Position numbers and translations under genes: made by a program | Notes under the pieces: model-generated | Database searches by the model: none | What the model saw: only the letters and a program-made list of their open reading frames with translations | Told to the model about the DNA's origin: nothing | Shown here: in pieces, positions 52,258-61,221 of the stretch | Layout of the letters: every line of letters starts with the position of its first letter | Numbering within the stretch: position 1 is the first letter of the stretch | From: JBDZVM01 sp040255675 | GTDB taxonomy: Bacteria; Actinomycetota; Actinomycetes; Acidothermales; Acidothermaceae | Length of the DNA stretch: 64,000 nt | Reading direction: 5' to 3' | Assembly: GCA_040255675.1 (NCBI GenBank) | Contig: JBDZVM010000013.1 | Location: 1-64,000, forward strand

Positions 52258-53358
52258 CTAGCTTTGCCGCAACGCGGGCATGGGCACCGGGATCGAGTAG
52301 CTCGACGATCCGACGCCCACGCCGCCTTCGCAGGTGTTCGGTGGGTCGGTGGAGATGTTTCGGCTCGACGGCTTCTCGGCTGCCCAAAACATGTAGCCGA
52401 GCATGCCGTTCGTCGTCCCCGCACCGTTGGGTGCTACCGATTGCACGTAGCTGCCGGTCGAGTTCTCCAGCGAGGTCGAGAAGTTGATGCACTCAGGGAT
52501 TGGCTGCTTCCCGTCGGTGATGTAGAGACCGCCGGTGAACTTCGCCGGCGCGAGCGGCGGAATTGGCGGGCTGTAGTTCGACTTGCCGTCGATGTGTTCC
52601 TGCCAGTTCGATTCCGCGCCGGAGGTGCTCGGTTGCTTGCTCGGCACCATCGCATTGGCGTAGTCGAGCACCGGGTTCGATGTCGTCAGCCAGTTTTGCG
52701 TGGCGTAGCGGTCGAGGGCGATCAGCCAGCGGTCGCCGGCAGCGACGTCGATGGTGAGGCGTGCGGCGGGGTTCGCGCCGGTCGCGTCATAGGGGAGTTG
52801 CGATCGGTAGGCATCGATAAACGCCTGCAAGCCGGCGGTATCCGGTGAGCTGCTTTCTTCGTAGTCGATTTCGATCCCGACGCCGAGTTGCTCGGCGACC
52901 GCGGCCGCGTTGAGGCCGAGCTGCGTGGCGTTCGTCGAAAGCGCCGTGTTCCAGTCGTCGACGTAAGTGATACCGCCGATCGAAAGCATGACGCGCACGC
53001 CGTGGCTGGTGAAGTAATTGACCACGTCTTGCGTCATGCCGCGCGGCACGCCGTTGAGCGTTTGCGAATCGGTGGTCTGATTCAGCAGTTTCAGGGGATT
53101 GACGAAGGCGAACACGACGAGGTTGACCGACGGCTGACCGTCACCTCGGTCGATGAGCCAATGGTTGTTGTAGTCGAAGTCGGTCATGTCGCGCACGGCC
53201 CCCCAGGTGCATTCGTCGTTGCTACACAACCATGCGCCATAGACCTGGATCGGCGTCGTCGACGCCGCTGATGCCCCCGTTGCCGGTACCCCGATCGAAC
53301 TGACTGACATGAATGCCGCGACGGCGGCGATACCCAAAGCCTTGAGCTTTCGCAACAC
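52258..53358 (-). CDS. secreted GH18-like protein
   Basis: 366 residues with a Sec signal peptide (basic MLRKLKAL, hydrophobic core, cleavage near ASA-ASTT, residue 32). The mature part has a GH18 chitinase-like barrel: VNLVVFAFVNP, VMLSIGG (SxGG motif, 123-129) and GIEIDYEE (161-168). The canonical DxxDxDxE is here V-x-x-E-x-D-x-E (160-167): the catalytic glutamate E167 and D165 remain, the first two aspartates are replaced. It may be an active but altered glycosidase or a carbohydrate-binding protein. GTG after AAGGAG. Confidence 0.85.
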   Translation of the reverse strand: MLRKLKALGIAAVAAFMSVSSIGVPATGASAASTTPIQVYGAWLCSNDECTWGAVRDMTDFDYNNHWLIDRGDGQPSVNLVVFAFVNPLKLLNQTTDSQTLNGVPRGMTQDVVNYFTSHGVRVMLSIGGITYVDDWNTALSTNATQLGLNAAAVAEQLGVGIEIDYEESSSPDTAGLQAFIDAYRSQLPYDATGANPAARLTIDVAAGDRWLIALDRYATQNWLTTSNPVLDYANAMVPSKQPSTSGAESNWQEHIDGKSNYSPPIPPLAPAKFTGGLYITDGKQPIPECINFSTSLENSTGSYVQSVAPNGAGTTNGMLGYMFWAAEKPSSRNISTDPPNTCEGGVGVGSSSYSIPVPMPALRQS

Positions 53359-53612
53359 GGGACTGCTCCTTCCTCGTCGGCTCGCGCGCGAGCCGAACGG
53401 TGACCGGTAGAAGCGACGTCTCGTCCGTGGGCGACCAGCTCGACGTCTGTTCGGAGGCCTCCTTCCTTGATCGCACAGCTTGATCGCGCGGCGTTGATCG
53501 CCCAGCGATACGTCACGGATATCACCTTCACGGCGTCCCTGACAATCACCGCCACGATGCGATCTCTGACACTGCCGCCGCTGCTTTGCGCGAGCCTTCT
53601 AAACTCAGGCGC

Positions 53613-55466
53613 GTGGCCGGCCGCATCCCTGACAGTGACATCGCGCGTGTGCGTGAGCTGTCGCCGATCGCCGACGTGATCGGGGAGCACGTCACGCTTC
53701 GCGGCGCGGGTGGCGGCTCGCTCAAAGGCCTGTGCCCGTTCCACGACGAGCGCACGCCGTCGTTCAACGTCACTCCCGCCCGCGGCTTTTGGCATTGTTT
53801 CGGCTGCGGCGAGGGTGGCGACGTCATCACGTTCGTGCAAAAGATCGACCAGCTCTCGTTCACCGAGGCAGTCGAGCGGCTGGCGGCCCGGGCGAACTAC
53901 GAGTTGCACTACGAGCAAGGCGGCGCCGCGCCGCGCGGGCAGCAGGGTCAACGGGCACGGCTGGTTGAAGCGCACAAGCTTGCCGCGCAGTTCTTCGTCG
54001 AGCGGCTCGAAACACCTGAAGCAGTGATCGGACGCCGCTTCCTCGACGAACGTGGCTTCGACGCGTCAGCCGCCGCCCATTTCGGCGTCGGCTACGCGCC
54101 GAACGGCTGGGAGAATCTCGTCAAACACCTGCGTAGCAAGGGTTTTTCCGACAACGAGCTGCTGACGGGCGGCCTCGCCAGTCGTGGTCAGCGCGGCCTC
54201 ATCGACCGGTTTCGCGGCCGGCTCGTCTGGCCGATCCGCGACGTCACGGGCGATGTCGTCGGCTTCGGCGCGCGCAGACTACGTGAGGACGACGACGGCC
54301 CCAAGTACCTGAATACGCCCGAAACGCCGCTGTACAAGAAAAGCCAGGTGCTGTACGGCATCGATCTGGCGAAACGAGACATGGCGAAAGCGCGGCAGGC
54401 CGTCGTGGTGGAGGGTTATACCGACGTGATGGCGTGCCATCTCGCGGGCGTGACGACCGCGGTCGCGACGTGCGGAACCGCTTTCGGCGACGACCACGTG
54501 CGCATGTTGCGGCGACTACTCCTCGACACCGCTGAATACGCCGGCGAGGTGATCTTTACCTTCGACGGCGACGCGGCCGGTCAGAAGGCAGCGCTGCGCG
54601 CGTTCGAGAGCGACCAGAAGTTCGTCACCCATACGTTCGTCGCGGTCAGCCCCGACAACATGGACCCTTGCGAGTTGCGGTTGGCGAAAGGCGACGCCGC
54701 GGTGCGCGATCTCGTCGCGAGACGCCAGCCATTGTTCGAATTCGCCGTCCGCAGTGTGCTTTCCGCTTTCGATTTGGAAATTCCGGAGGGCCGCGTCGCC
54801 GCGCTCGAACGCACCGTACCGCTGGTTGCGCGGATCAAGGACGCGTCGCTGCGCGACGAATACGCTCGGCGCCTGGCCGGGTGGGTCGGCGCGCCGGACG
54901 AACTCGCGGTCGTCGAGCGGGTGCGGCGGACGGCGGGTCACTCGGGCGCGAGGGCAGCGACGCGCCGTCCGGCCGACGAACGGCCCGACCCGCGCGATCC
55001 GACGCTGCAGGTAGAGCGCGAGGCGCTGAAACTCGCTGTGCAACGTCCGGCCTTGCTCGGGCCGGCGTTCGACGCGCTCGACCCCCTGGCGTTCACCTCG
55101 CCCGCGTACGGCGAGATGCGCGAAGCAATCGCCAAAGCCGGCGGCACCGCGTCGACGGCGGGGGGAGAGTCGTGGGTAAATGCCGTGCTCGACTGCGCGG
55201 CCGATGACGGCGTGCGCCACCTGATCACCGAACTGGTTGTAGAGCCGGTGCTCTCGATGGGTGAGCCCGATGTGCGCTATGCGGCGGCGCAGTTGGCCCG
55301 ATTGCGCGTCAGGGCACTCGATCGGCAGATCGCCGAGTTGAAGTCCCGGCTGCAACGGCTGAACCCGGTCGACGATAGCGCGCGGCACAACAAGCTGTTC
55401 GGCGAACTGGTCATGCTTGAAAAGCGCCGGCGCGACGACCTCGAAAACAGCCTTGGCACCGGTTGA
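53613..55466 (+). CDS. dnaG: DNA primase
   Basis: 617 residues. CHC2 zinc domain (CPFH 41-44 and CFGC 62-65), the primase catalytic core with GRLVWPIRDVTGDVVGFGARRL and the TOPRIM domain (VVVEGYTDVMACHLAG, FTFDGDAAGQKAALRAFE, the acidic residues for metal binding), and the C-terminal helicase-binding domain. It makes RNA primers. A TAAACT -10 lies 7 bases before the GTG (53613), so the mRNA could be leaderless. It is followed by the sigma gene. Confidence 0.95.
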   Translation: MAGRIPDSDIARVRELSPIADVIGEHVTLRGAGGGSLKGLCPFHDERTPSFNVTPARGFWHCFGCGEGGDVITFVQKIDQLSFTEAVERLAARANYELHYEQGGAAPRGQQGQRARLVEAHKLAAQFFVERLETPEAVIGRRFLDERGFDASAAAHFGVGYAPNGWENLVKHLRSKGFSDNELLTGGLASRGQRGLIDRFRGRLVWPIRDVTGDVVGFGARRLREDDDGPKYLNTPETPLYKKSQVLYGIDLAKRDMAKARQAVVVEGYTDVMACHLAGVTTAVATCGTAFGDDHVRMLRRLLLDTAEYAGEVIFTFDGDAAGQKAALRAFESDQKFVTHTFVAVSPDNMDPCELRLAKGDAAVRDLVARRQPLFEFAVRSVLSAFDLEIPEGRVAALERTVPLVARIKDASLRDEYARRLAGWVGAPDELAVVERVRRTAGHSGARAATRRPADERPDPRDPTLQVEREALKLAVQRPALLGPAFDALDPLAFTSPAYGEMREAIAKAGGTASTAGGESWVNAVLDCAADDGVRHLITELVVEPVLSMGEPDVRYAAAQLARLRVRALDRQIAELKSRLQRLNPVDDSARHNKLFGELVMLEKRRRDDLENSLGTG

Positions 55467-55511
55467 GTTTTCGATAGTTCCCACGCGACAGGGGTCTTTC
55501 GGCGCACACTG

Positions 55512-56666
55512 ATGGACGTGGGTTACGTCCAAGCGTCAACGTCGACGGGGGAAAGCCAGCTACGCGGTTTGCCAACCCGGACTGATTCTTCGGAAGCCGC
55601 GCCCGTCATGCGTTTGGTGCCGACCGGCGAAGCGCTTAACCAAGATTCCGACGCCGAATTCGACCCAGAAGCGGTTGACGAAGCGGCACTTGACGATGCG
55701 GACGACGCGGCGGCCGTGACGGCCGAAACGGCCGGCCGCACAACCGAATCGGCCGGCCCGTCAGCCGACTCGGTGCGGGCATATCTCAAAGAGATCGGCC
55801 GTATCCCGCTTCTCACGGCCGAACAGGAAGTCGACCTCGCCAAGCGAATCGAGGCAGGCCTTTTCGCGCGCGAGAAATTGACGAGCGGCGTCTCGATTTC
55901 ACCGTCGTTACGTCGCGAGCTCGAAGAGATCGAACGTGACGGCCGAGTGGCGAAAAGCCAATTGATCGAAGCGAACCTTCGCCTCGTCGTCTCGCTGGCG
56001 AAGCGTTACACCGGGCGAGGGATGGCCCTGCTCGATCTCATCCAAGAAGGCAACCTCGGCCTGATCAGGGCAGTTGAGAAATTCGACTACGCCAAGGGCT
56101 ACAAGTTCTCGACCTACGCCATGTGGTGGATTCGCCAAGCCATCACGCGCGCCATGGCCGATCAAGGGCGCACGATTCGCGTGCCTGTACACGTCGTCGA
56201 CTCGATCAACAAGTTGTTGCGTACGCAGCGACAGTTCGTACAGGCGCACGGCCGGGCCCCGACGCCAGAAGAACTTGCCGCCGAGGTAGAAATGACACCC
56301 GCGCGCGTGCAAGAGGTGTTGTCGATCGCCCAGGAGCCGGTGTCGTTCCAGACTCCGATCGGCGAGGACGACGGCATCCTCGGCGACCTGATCGAGGACG
56401 CCGACGCCGTCACCCCCTTCGACGCGGCGTCCCAAATGTTGATGTTCGAGCAGTTACGTGCCGTGCTAAGTTCGCTCGGCGAACGCGAGCAGCACGTGTT
56501 GATGATGCGCTTCGGGCTGACAGACGGACTTTTTCACACGCTCGAAGAGGTCGGGCGCCAGTTCGGCGTCACGCGCGAGCGAGTGCGTCAAATCGAGAAC
56601 AAGACGCTCGCCAAGCTTCGCCAGCCAGTCTGGGCAATGCAGCTGCGCGACTACCTCATCGACTAG
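55512..56666 (+). CDS. rpoD: primary-type sigma factor (RpoD/HrdB family)
   Basis: 384 residues. An acidic N terminus of about 85 residues (no region 1.1) precedes region 1.2 (DSVRAYLKEIGRIPLLTAEQE), region 2 (IEANLRLVVSLAKRYTGRGM, LIRAVEKFDYAKGYKFSTYAMWWIRQAITR), region 3 (VDSINKLLRTQRQFVQAHGRAPTPEELA) and region 4 (LGEREQHVLMMRFGLTDG, LEEVGRQFGVTRERVRQIENKTLAKL). These match group 1/2 sigma factors. The dnaG-rpoD order is the classical macromolecular-synthesis pair. Group 1 versus group 2 status needs a genome-wide comparison. Confidence 0.92.
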   Translation: MDVGYVQASTSTGESQLRGLPTRTDSSEAAPVMRLVPTGEALNQDSDAEFDPEAVDEAALDDADDAAAVTAETAGRTTESAGPSADSVRAYLKEIGRIPLLTAEQEVDLAKRIEAGLFAREKLTSGVSISPSLRRELEEIERDGRVAKSQLIEANLRLVVSLAKRYTGRGMALLDLIQEGNLGLIRAVEKFDYAKGYKFSTYAMWWIRQAITRAMADQGRTIRVPVHVVDSINKLLRTQRQFVQAHGRAPTPEELAAEVEMTPARVQEVLSIAQEPVSFQTPIGEDDGILGDLIEDADAVTPFDAASQMLMFEQLRAVLSSLGEREQHVLMMRFGLTDGLFHTLEEVGRQFGVTRERVRQIENKTLAKLRQPVWAMQLRDYLID

Positions 56667-56673
56667 GCGGGCG

Positions 56674-56997
56674 TCAGGTCATCGCCCCTTCGGTTCGGCT
56701 GGCGGCGTCGAGATCGACCTGCCGCTTCGCCGGGCGCATGCCTTCGGGGAGCCGGTTGGTCACCTTCTCCATCACGTCGTGCCCGATCGTGCCGGCCTTC
56801 TCCTGCATCATCCGCTTCGCCTGAGCGCTCAGGTTGGTGGCCTGTGCCTGGACGGCGTCGGTCGAACGCTTCACGGACGGGTTCTCCGACACCTTCTTGG
56901 CGGCCTTCACGATCTGGTCGTAGCGCTCGCGGCCCGCCTTGGACCCGAGGACATAGCCGGTGGCGAGTCCGATCACGAACGCGGCTTTGTGTGCCAT
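56674..56997 (-). CDS. YtxH-like small membrane protein
   Basis: 107 residues. The N terminus (FVIGLATGYVLGSKAGRERYDQI) is the YtxH-like hydrophobic helix with the GSKAGRERYDQI motif, followed by helical, charged sequence (AQATNLSAQAKRMMQEKAG). These proteins are stress-associated and of unknown function. ATG at 56997; it converges on the sigma gene with 7 bases between stops. Confidence 0.85.
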   Translation of the reverse strand: MAHKAAFVIGLATGYVLGSKAGRERYDQIVKAAKKVSENPSVKRSTDAVQAQATNLSAQAKRMMQEKAGTIGHDVMEKVTNRLPEGMRPAKRQVDLDAASRTEGAMT

Positions 56998-57122
56998 GGG
57001 AGGCTCCCTCGTCGTAGTGGGTGGCACCCTCTACCCTGGTCGCCCTTCGCGTGCCTTGCAACCCGGACGCCGGGATCTCCCACCGGAGGGTGAGTCGGTC
57101 GAGGGAGCCCGGGGCGGTGAGG

Positions 57123-57128
57123 TACCCT
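57123..57128 (+). promoter_or_regulatory. -10 box of tRNA-Asn
   Basis: TACCCT about 45 bases upstream of the tRNA-Asn gene, with GGTGAGGT before it. Confidence 0.35.
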
Positions 57129-57173
57129 AGCGCGAGCGCATGGTGACCCGCCCCGGCTGGTCGCCGATGCCGA

Positions 57174-57249
57174 TCCTGCGTAGCTCAATTGGCAGAGCAG
57201 CCGGCTGTTAACCGGCAGGTTATAGGTTCGAGTCCTATCGCAGGAGCCA
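57174..57249 (+). tRNA. tRNA-Asn (GTT)
   Basis: Cloverleaf: 7-bp acceptor TCCTGCG/CGCAGGA, D arm GCTCAATTGGCAGAGC, anticodon arm GCCGG-CTGTTAA-CCGGC with anticodon GTT, T arm ATAGG-TTCGAGT-CCTAT, discriminator G and an encoded CCA. It matches bacterial tRNA-Asn. Confidence 0.97.
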
Positions 57250-57670
57250 CCTGATCATTTTGGTCAATCTGACTTTTGGGCTGCCGAGCGGCGTGTTGCG
57301 TTTGCTGCAGGCATTTCGGTGTCGCGGCAAGGGCAGACGCAGATTAAGCCGCGTGCTCGACTCAATCCTTGCTGAGCAGAATCTCGAACGGTTCCCTGTG
57401 CATTTCTCTGTTGCGTGATGTCTTTCGCATGCGTGATCCGCTCGGTGGGATCTTGCAGGGTGTTCAAGCTATGAGCTCAGCACACCACCGCCTCCACTAC
57501 CTCTTTCCGCCAGACGACGCAACTTGCCTGAAGCAAGGACTTTACCGCGATTTCATCATTTAACTTCGCGAAACGACCCTTTACGACCTAGGATTCCGGA
57601 AGCGCTTCAGCAGGGCACGGTGCTGCCGATCTGGGACGGTGACACCCATGGATTGCGAGATGGAGGCGGC
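57250..57670 (+). other. 421-bp intergenic region before the CWB2 gene
   Basis: Lower in GC than its neighbours. I see no RNA gene or protein-like frame. A possible -10 (TAGGAT, 57589-57594) lies upstream of the next gene, with GGAGG at its ribosome-binding site. Confidence 0.5.
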
Positions 57671-60154
57671 ATGTCCGACATCGGGCCGGCGAATAGTTTC
57701 GGCGTTGGAGCGAAGAGATGGCTCAGGCGGTTAGCGGGAGGACTCTCCCTGTCTGTCGCTGCCATGACCGGCGGAATCTTGGGTACGGCTGTTCCGGCGT
57801 TAGCTAACGTGAGCACCGCATCGGTGACTCTGTCGGATTCGACGGCGGGCGCGACACCCGTCACCTACACCATAAACTTCAGCACCACAGTGGCGCTTGC
57901 TGCCTCCTCATCCGACTCGATAACTCTGACGGGTCCCTCTGGTACAGCCTTTTCGTCTACTGCGGGGGACTACACCATCGCCGGGACTGCGGCCTCCAGC
58001 GTCACCGGGGGCGGCACAAACACTGTGACGCTCACTGTTGGCGCAGACGTCGCAGTAGGTGCTGTCTCGGTAGTCGCGAACAATGCGACTAACCCGTCTA
58101 CTGCAGGGTCCTCTTACACGTTGCAGGTTCACACGTCGCAAGAGACGACCGACGTGGCGAGCGGCACGTATGCCATCACGGTTGGTTCGGCGGCGAAGTT
58201 GGTGTTCAGCACGCAGCCGGGTGGTGGTGCTGGCGGGAGCGCGTGGTCGACGCAGCCGGTGGTGCAGGTGGTAGATGCTGGCGGGAATGTCGTGACGGCT
58301 GACACGTCGGCGGTGACGTTGGCGATCGCGTCGGGCACGGCGGGTGCGGCGCTTTCCTGCACGGCGAATCCGGTCAGTGCGGTGTCGGGGGTGGCGACGT
58401 TCGCCGGGTGCGCGATCGACAAGTCCGGCAGTTACACGTTGACCGCGACTGATAGCGCGTTGACGGCGGCGACGTCGATGAGTTTCACGGTGTCGGTTGG
58501 TTCGGCGGCGAAGTTGGTGTTCAGCACGCAGCCGGGTGGTGGTGCTGGCGGGAGCGCGTGGTCGACGCAGCCGGTGGTGCAGGTGGTAGATGCTGGCGGG
58601 AATGTCGTGACGGCTGACACGTCGGCGGTGACGTTGGCGATCGCGTCGGGCACGGCGGGTGCGGCGCTTTCCTGCACGGCGAATCCGGTCAGTGCGGTGT
58701 CGGGGGTGGCGACGTTCGCCGGGTGCGCGATCGACAAGTCCGGCAGTTACACGTTGACCGCGACTGATAGCGCGTTGACGGCGGCGACGTCAAGCACGTT
58801 TAACATCACCGCGCCGACCAGCACGGGCGGTGGTGGCACGGCCACGACCAGTGGCACGGTGACCTCCGGCGGCACTTTCTCCTCGGATCCGAGTGGTACA
58901 GCGCCGACCGCAAGTAACCCTGTGGTCGTTTCGGTCACTAGCCCAGTTGCGGGTTCGGTGAGCGTCACCAAGACGACGACGAACACAGCGATTAGCGGCT
59001 ATCAGCCGCTGAATATCGGCGCGCAAATTACAGCGCCGGCGGCGACAGCTGACGCGCCATTGAAGCTCACGTTCCAGGTCTACCTCGGTAACTTGCCAGC
59101 TGGCTTGTATGCGACCGATGTGACCGTATTCCGTGACGGCGTTGCGGTCGAGAGGTGTCTCGGAGCGACGACTGCTAGCCCTGACCCGTGCATTAGCGCG
59201 TCGTCCATCGCAAATGGGGTAGCGACGTTTACTGTGCTGTCGTCGCACGCCAGCACGTGGGACATGGAGGCTGCGAAGGTCGGTCGTGTGGCGGGTACCG
59301 ACCGGTACGCAACCGCGGCTGCCGCTTCGCAGGCGCAGTTCCCGAACGGCGGCGCGGATGCCGTCGTCCTGGCTCGTGGCGACATGTACCCCGATGCTTT
59401 GGTCGGTGTGCCGTTGGCCGCGGCCAAGAATGCTCCGCTGCTGCTTACGACGGGCCCGCAGCTCCCGACGGTAACAGCGAACGAGATCAAGCGAGTTCTC
59501 AACAATGGCGGCACGGTATACATCCTCGGCGGCACCGATGCGGTACCGGCCAGCGTTGTTACGCAGTTGGAAAACCTCGGCTACCACGTGACCCGTTACC
59601 AGGGTGCGGATCGGTATGCAACCGCGGTTGCGGTCGCGGACGCCCTCGGCGATCCAGGCACAGTGCTCCTTGCGACGGGGATTAACTTCCCGGACGCGAA
59701 TGCGGCGGGTGTTGCGGCCGCCAAGGCTGGAGGTGTCGTGTTGCTGACCGCGGGTTCGATACTTCCCGCTGCCACGAGCGCGTACCTCTCGGCGCACGCG
59801 GCGACGGTGTACGCAATCGGTGGCCCGGCGGCGGTTGCTGATCCAGACGCCACCGCGCTCGCCGGGTCTGACAGGTACGCGACAGCGGTCGAGGTCGCGA
59901 AGCAGTTCTTCTCTAACCCGAGCACGCTCGGGGTGAGTACCGGGATGAACTTCCCGGACGCCTTGTCGGGCGGCGCGTTGCTGGCGAGCTTTGGCGCGCC
60001 GATGCTACTCACTGAGACGACGACGCTGCCAAACAGCCTTGATACTTACTTGAAGAGTGTTCAGGCCACTGTCACAACTGCGCACGTGTTCGGAGGTAAG
60101 GCTGCCGTGAGTGACAGCGTGCAGACCGGCATCCAGACCGACGTGAATCCGTAG
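57671..60154 (+). CDS. secreted cell-wall-binding protein with CWB2 repeats
   Basis: 827 residues. Sec signal peptide (basic RWLRRLAGG, hydrophobic core, cleavage near ALA-NVS, about residue 45). A Thr/Ser-rich beta region, two identical 99-residue repeats (about 171-269 and 276-374; each has two cysteines, SCTANP and AGCAIDK), a linker, and three C-terminal CWB2 repeats (from about 536: RVAGTDRYATA, GADRYATAVAVADALG, GSDRYATAVEVA) that bind the cell wall. It is probably a surface protein with an immunoglobulin-like array. GTG/ATG ambiguity is minor: ATG 57671 follows GGAGG. Two CWB2 repeats contain NFPDA/MYPDA motifs. Confidence 0.92.
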   Translation: MSDIGPANSFGVGAKRWLRRLAGGLSLSVAAMTGGILGTAVPALANVSTASVTLSDSTAGATPVTYTINFSTTVALAASSSDSITLTGPSGTAFSSTAGDYTIAGTAASSVTGGGTNTVTLTVGADVAVGAVSVVANNATNPSTAGSSYTLQVHTSQETTDVASGTYAITVGSAAKLVFSTQPGGGAGGSAWSTQPVVQVVDAGGNVVTADTSAVTLAIASGTAGAALSCTANPVSAVSGVATFAGCAIDKSGSYTLTATDSALTAATSMSFTVSVGSAAKLVFSTQPGGGAGGSAWSTQPVVQVVDAGGNVVTADTSAVTLAIASGTAGAALSCTANPVSAVSGVATFAGCAIDKSGSYTLTATDSALTAATSSTFNITAPTSTGGGGTATTSGTVTSGGTFSSDPSGTAPTASNPVVVSVTSPVAGSVSVTKTTTNTAISGYQPLNIGAQITAPAATADAPLKLTFQVYLGNLPAGLYATDVTVFRDGVAVERCLGATTASPDPCISASSIANGVATFTVLSSHASTWDMEAAKVGRVAGTDRYATAAAASQAQFPNGGADAVVLARGDMYPDALVGVPLAAAKNAPLLLTTGPQLPTVTANEIKRVLNNGGTVYILGGTDAVPASVVTQLENLGYHVTRYQGADRYATAVAVADALGDPGTVLLATGINFPDANAAGVAAAKAGGVVLLTAGSILPAATSAYLSAHAATVYAIGGPAAVADPDATALAGSDRYATAVEVAKQFFSNPSTLGVSTGMNFPDALSGGALLASFGAPMLLTETTTLPNSLDTYLKSVQATVTTAHVFGGKAAVSDSVQTGIQTDVNP
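58180..58791 (+). repeat. two direct 297-bp repeats inside the CWB2 gene
   Basis: 58180-58476 and 58495-58791 appear identical base for base (315-bp period, 18-bp spacer), encoding two identical Ig-like modules. Such identity shows recent duplication, gene conversion or strong selection. Confidence 0.95.
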
Positions 60155-60163
60155 AGCACGAAC

Positions 60164-60205
60164 GCAAACAGGCCCGCGTGCGGTTTCGCATCCGGGCCTG
60201 TTTGC
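60164..60205 (+). terminator. terminator after the CWB2 gene
   Basis: GCAAACAGGCCCG (60164-60176) pairs perfectly with CGGGCCTGTTTGC (60193-60205); the loop is 16 bases. It lies 9 bases after the stop and ends in TTTGCTTG. Confidence 0.85.
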
Positions 60206-60292
60206 TTGTGGTCCCCAGCAATCCCGGCGGCATTGAGCGGGCTACCGCCTCAATGTTGGCCAAACCAACGACCGGTACGCTCGACCGGTACC

Positions 60293-60366
60293 GGGGCGGT
60301 AGCTCAGCCGGTTAGAGCAGTGGACTCATAATCCATCGGTCGCGAGTTCGAGTCTCGCCCGCCCCA
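60293..60366 (+). tRNA. tRNA-Met (CAT)
   Basis: 7-bp acceptor GGGGCGG/CCGCCCC, D arm GCTCAGCCGGTTAGAGC, anticodon arm TGGACTCATAATCCA with anticodon CAT, T arm GCGAG-TTCGAGT-CTCGC, discriminator A, no encoded CCA. The matched first acceptor pair argues against initiator tRNA. The arms resemble actinobacterial elongator tRNA-Met; tRNA-Ile2 (lysidine-modified CAT) cannot be fully excluded. Confidence 0.92.
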
Positions 60367-60393
60367 CTAGTTCCAAGATCGCTGAACGCGCGA

Positions 60394-61182
60394 TCACTTC
60401 ACCCGCGGCTGCAGCGACACGACCGGCCGGTGCGACGTGACCATCATGCGCAGCGGCGAACGCGCCATCGCCGTGATGATCGCGACCAGCAGCGGCCGCA
60501 CCAAGAAGCCCAGCAACACGACGACGACTACCCCAAGCGCCAGCCCGGCGAGTACGTCTTGCGGATAGTGAACACCGACGTACACCCGCGCGAACGCCAG
60601 CAGCAAAGCGAAGAACGACGTCACCCAACCGAGCGCGCGCCACACCAAGAACAGTCCGGCGGCGATAGCGCCAGCCATCACGGAATGGTCGGACGGAAAG
60701 CCGGCGTCGGCACCGTGCGGAATCAGCAACAGCACGTTCGGGAGGGCCTCGAAGGGGCGCGGCTCGTCGACCGCGTGCGCGATGAGTTGGGCGAACGCTA
60801 GCGCGATACCCATGCCGAGCGCGGCCCACAACGAGCCTGCGACGCGCGGCAAGGAACCGGTCGCTCGTGCCCGCAAGAAGCCGATCACCAGCAGCAGCGC
60901 GAACAAGAACACCCCGTAGCGGGCGTAGTCGGCGAGTACCGAGTGCAGCCAGCTGGTGTCTTTGGCAAAGTCGTTGACGTCGCGAAAGCCGCCCGACCCG
61001 AGCGGACCCCCGGGAACGTCGATCGCCGTCACCGCGATGGCGAACGTCACGGCGCCACGCTGCCAGTCGTCGGGATCACATGCGCTCCAGAAGCGTCGAA
61101 CTACCGCGTCCGCCGCGGTCTCGGCTGTACGGTGCCCTGCGCGGCCCGACATTACTACAGCCCACGACACCGCGAACGCCAC
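60394..61182 (-). CDS. PAP2-family phosphatase
   Basis: 262 residues, several membrane helices. The PAP2 signature is in parts: a KxxxxxxRP-like DEPRPFEALPN, the PSDHS motif (GFPSDHSVMAG) and the final RVYVGVHYPQDVLAGLALG (SRxxxxxHxxxD-type; catalytic His of HYPQD). It dephosphorylates lipid phosphates, such as undecaprenyl diphosphate. An N-terminal region with extra hydrophobic sequence makes the start uncertain. Confidence 0.9.
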   Translation of the reverse strand: MAFAVSWAVVMSGRAGHRTAETAADAVVRRFWSACDPDDWQRGAVTFAIAVTAIDVPGGPLGSGGFRDVNDFAKDTSWLHSVLADYARYGVFLFALLLVIGFLRARATGSLPRVAGSLWAALGMGIALAFAQLIAHAVDEPRPFEALPNVLLLIPHGADAGFPSDHSVMAGAIAAGLFLVWRALGWVTSFFALLLAFARVYVGVHYPQDVLAGLALGVVVVVLLGFLVRPLLVAIITAMARSPLRMMVTSHRPVVSLQPRVK

Positions 61183-61221
61183 GATCCGCTTTCTCGGGCG
61201 CGGATGCCACCGTCGATCGGA

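Noticed and set aside
52175..52261. 28-codon frame beginning VTIAGLAGAFLAASAAAAG
   Set aside because: It coincides with the arms and loop of the inverted repeat between convergent genes; terminator symmetry explains it better.
60293..60366. tRNA-Ile2 or initiator tRNA reading of the CAT tRNA
   Set aside because: The matched first acceptor pair excludes initiator, and the arms look like elongator tRNA-Met; a tRNA-Ile2 identity was judged less likely but not excluded.
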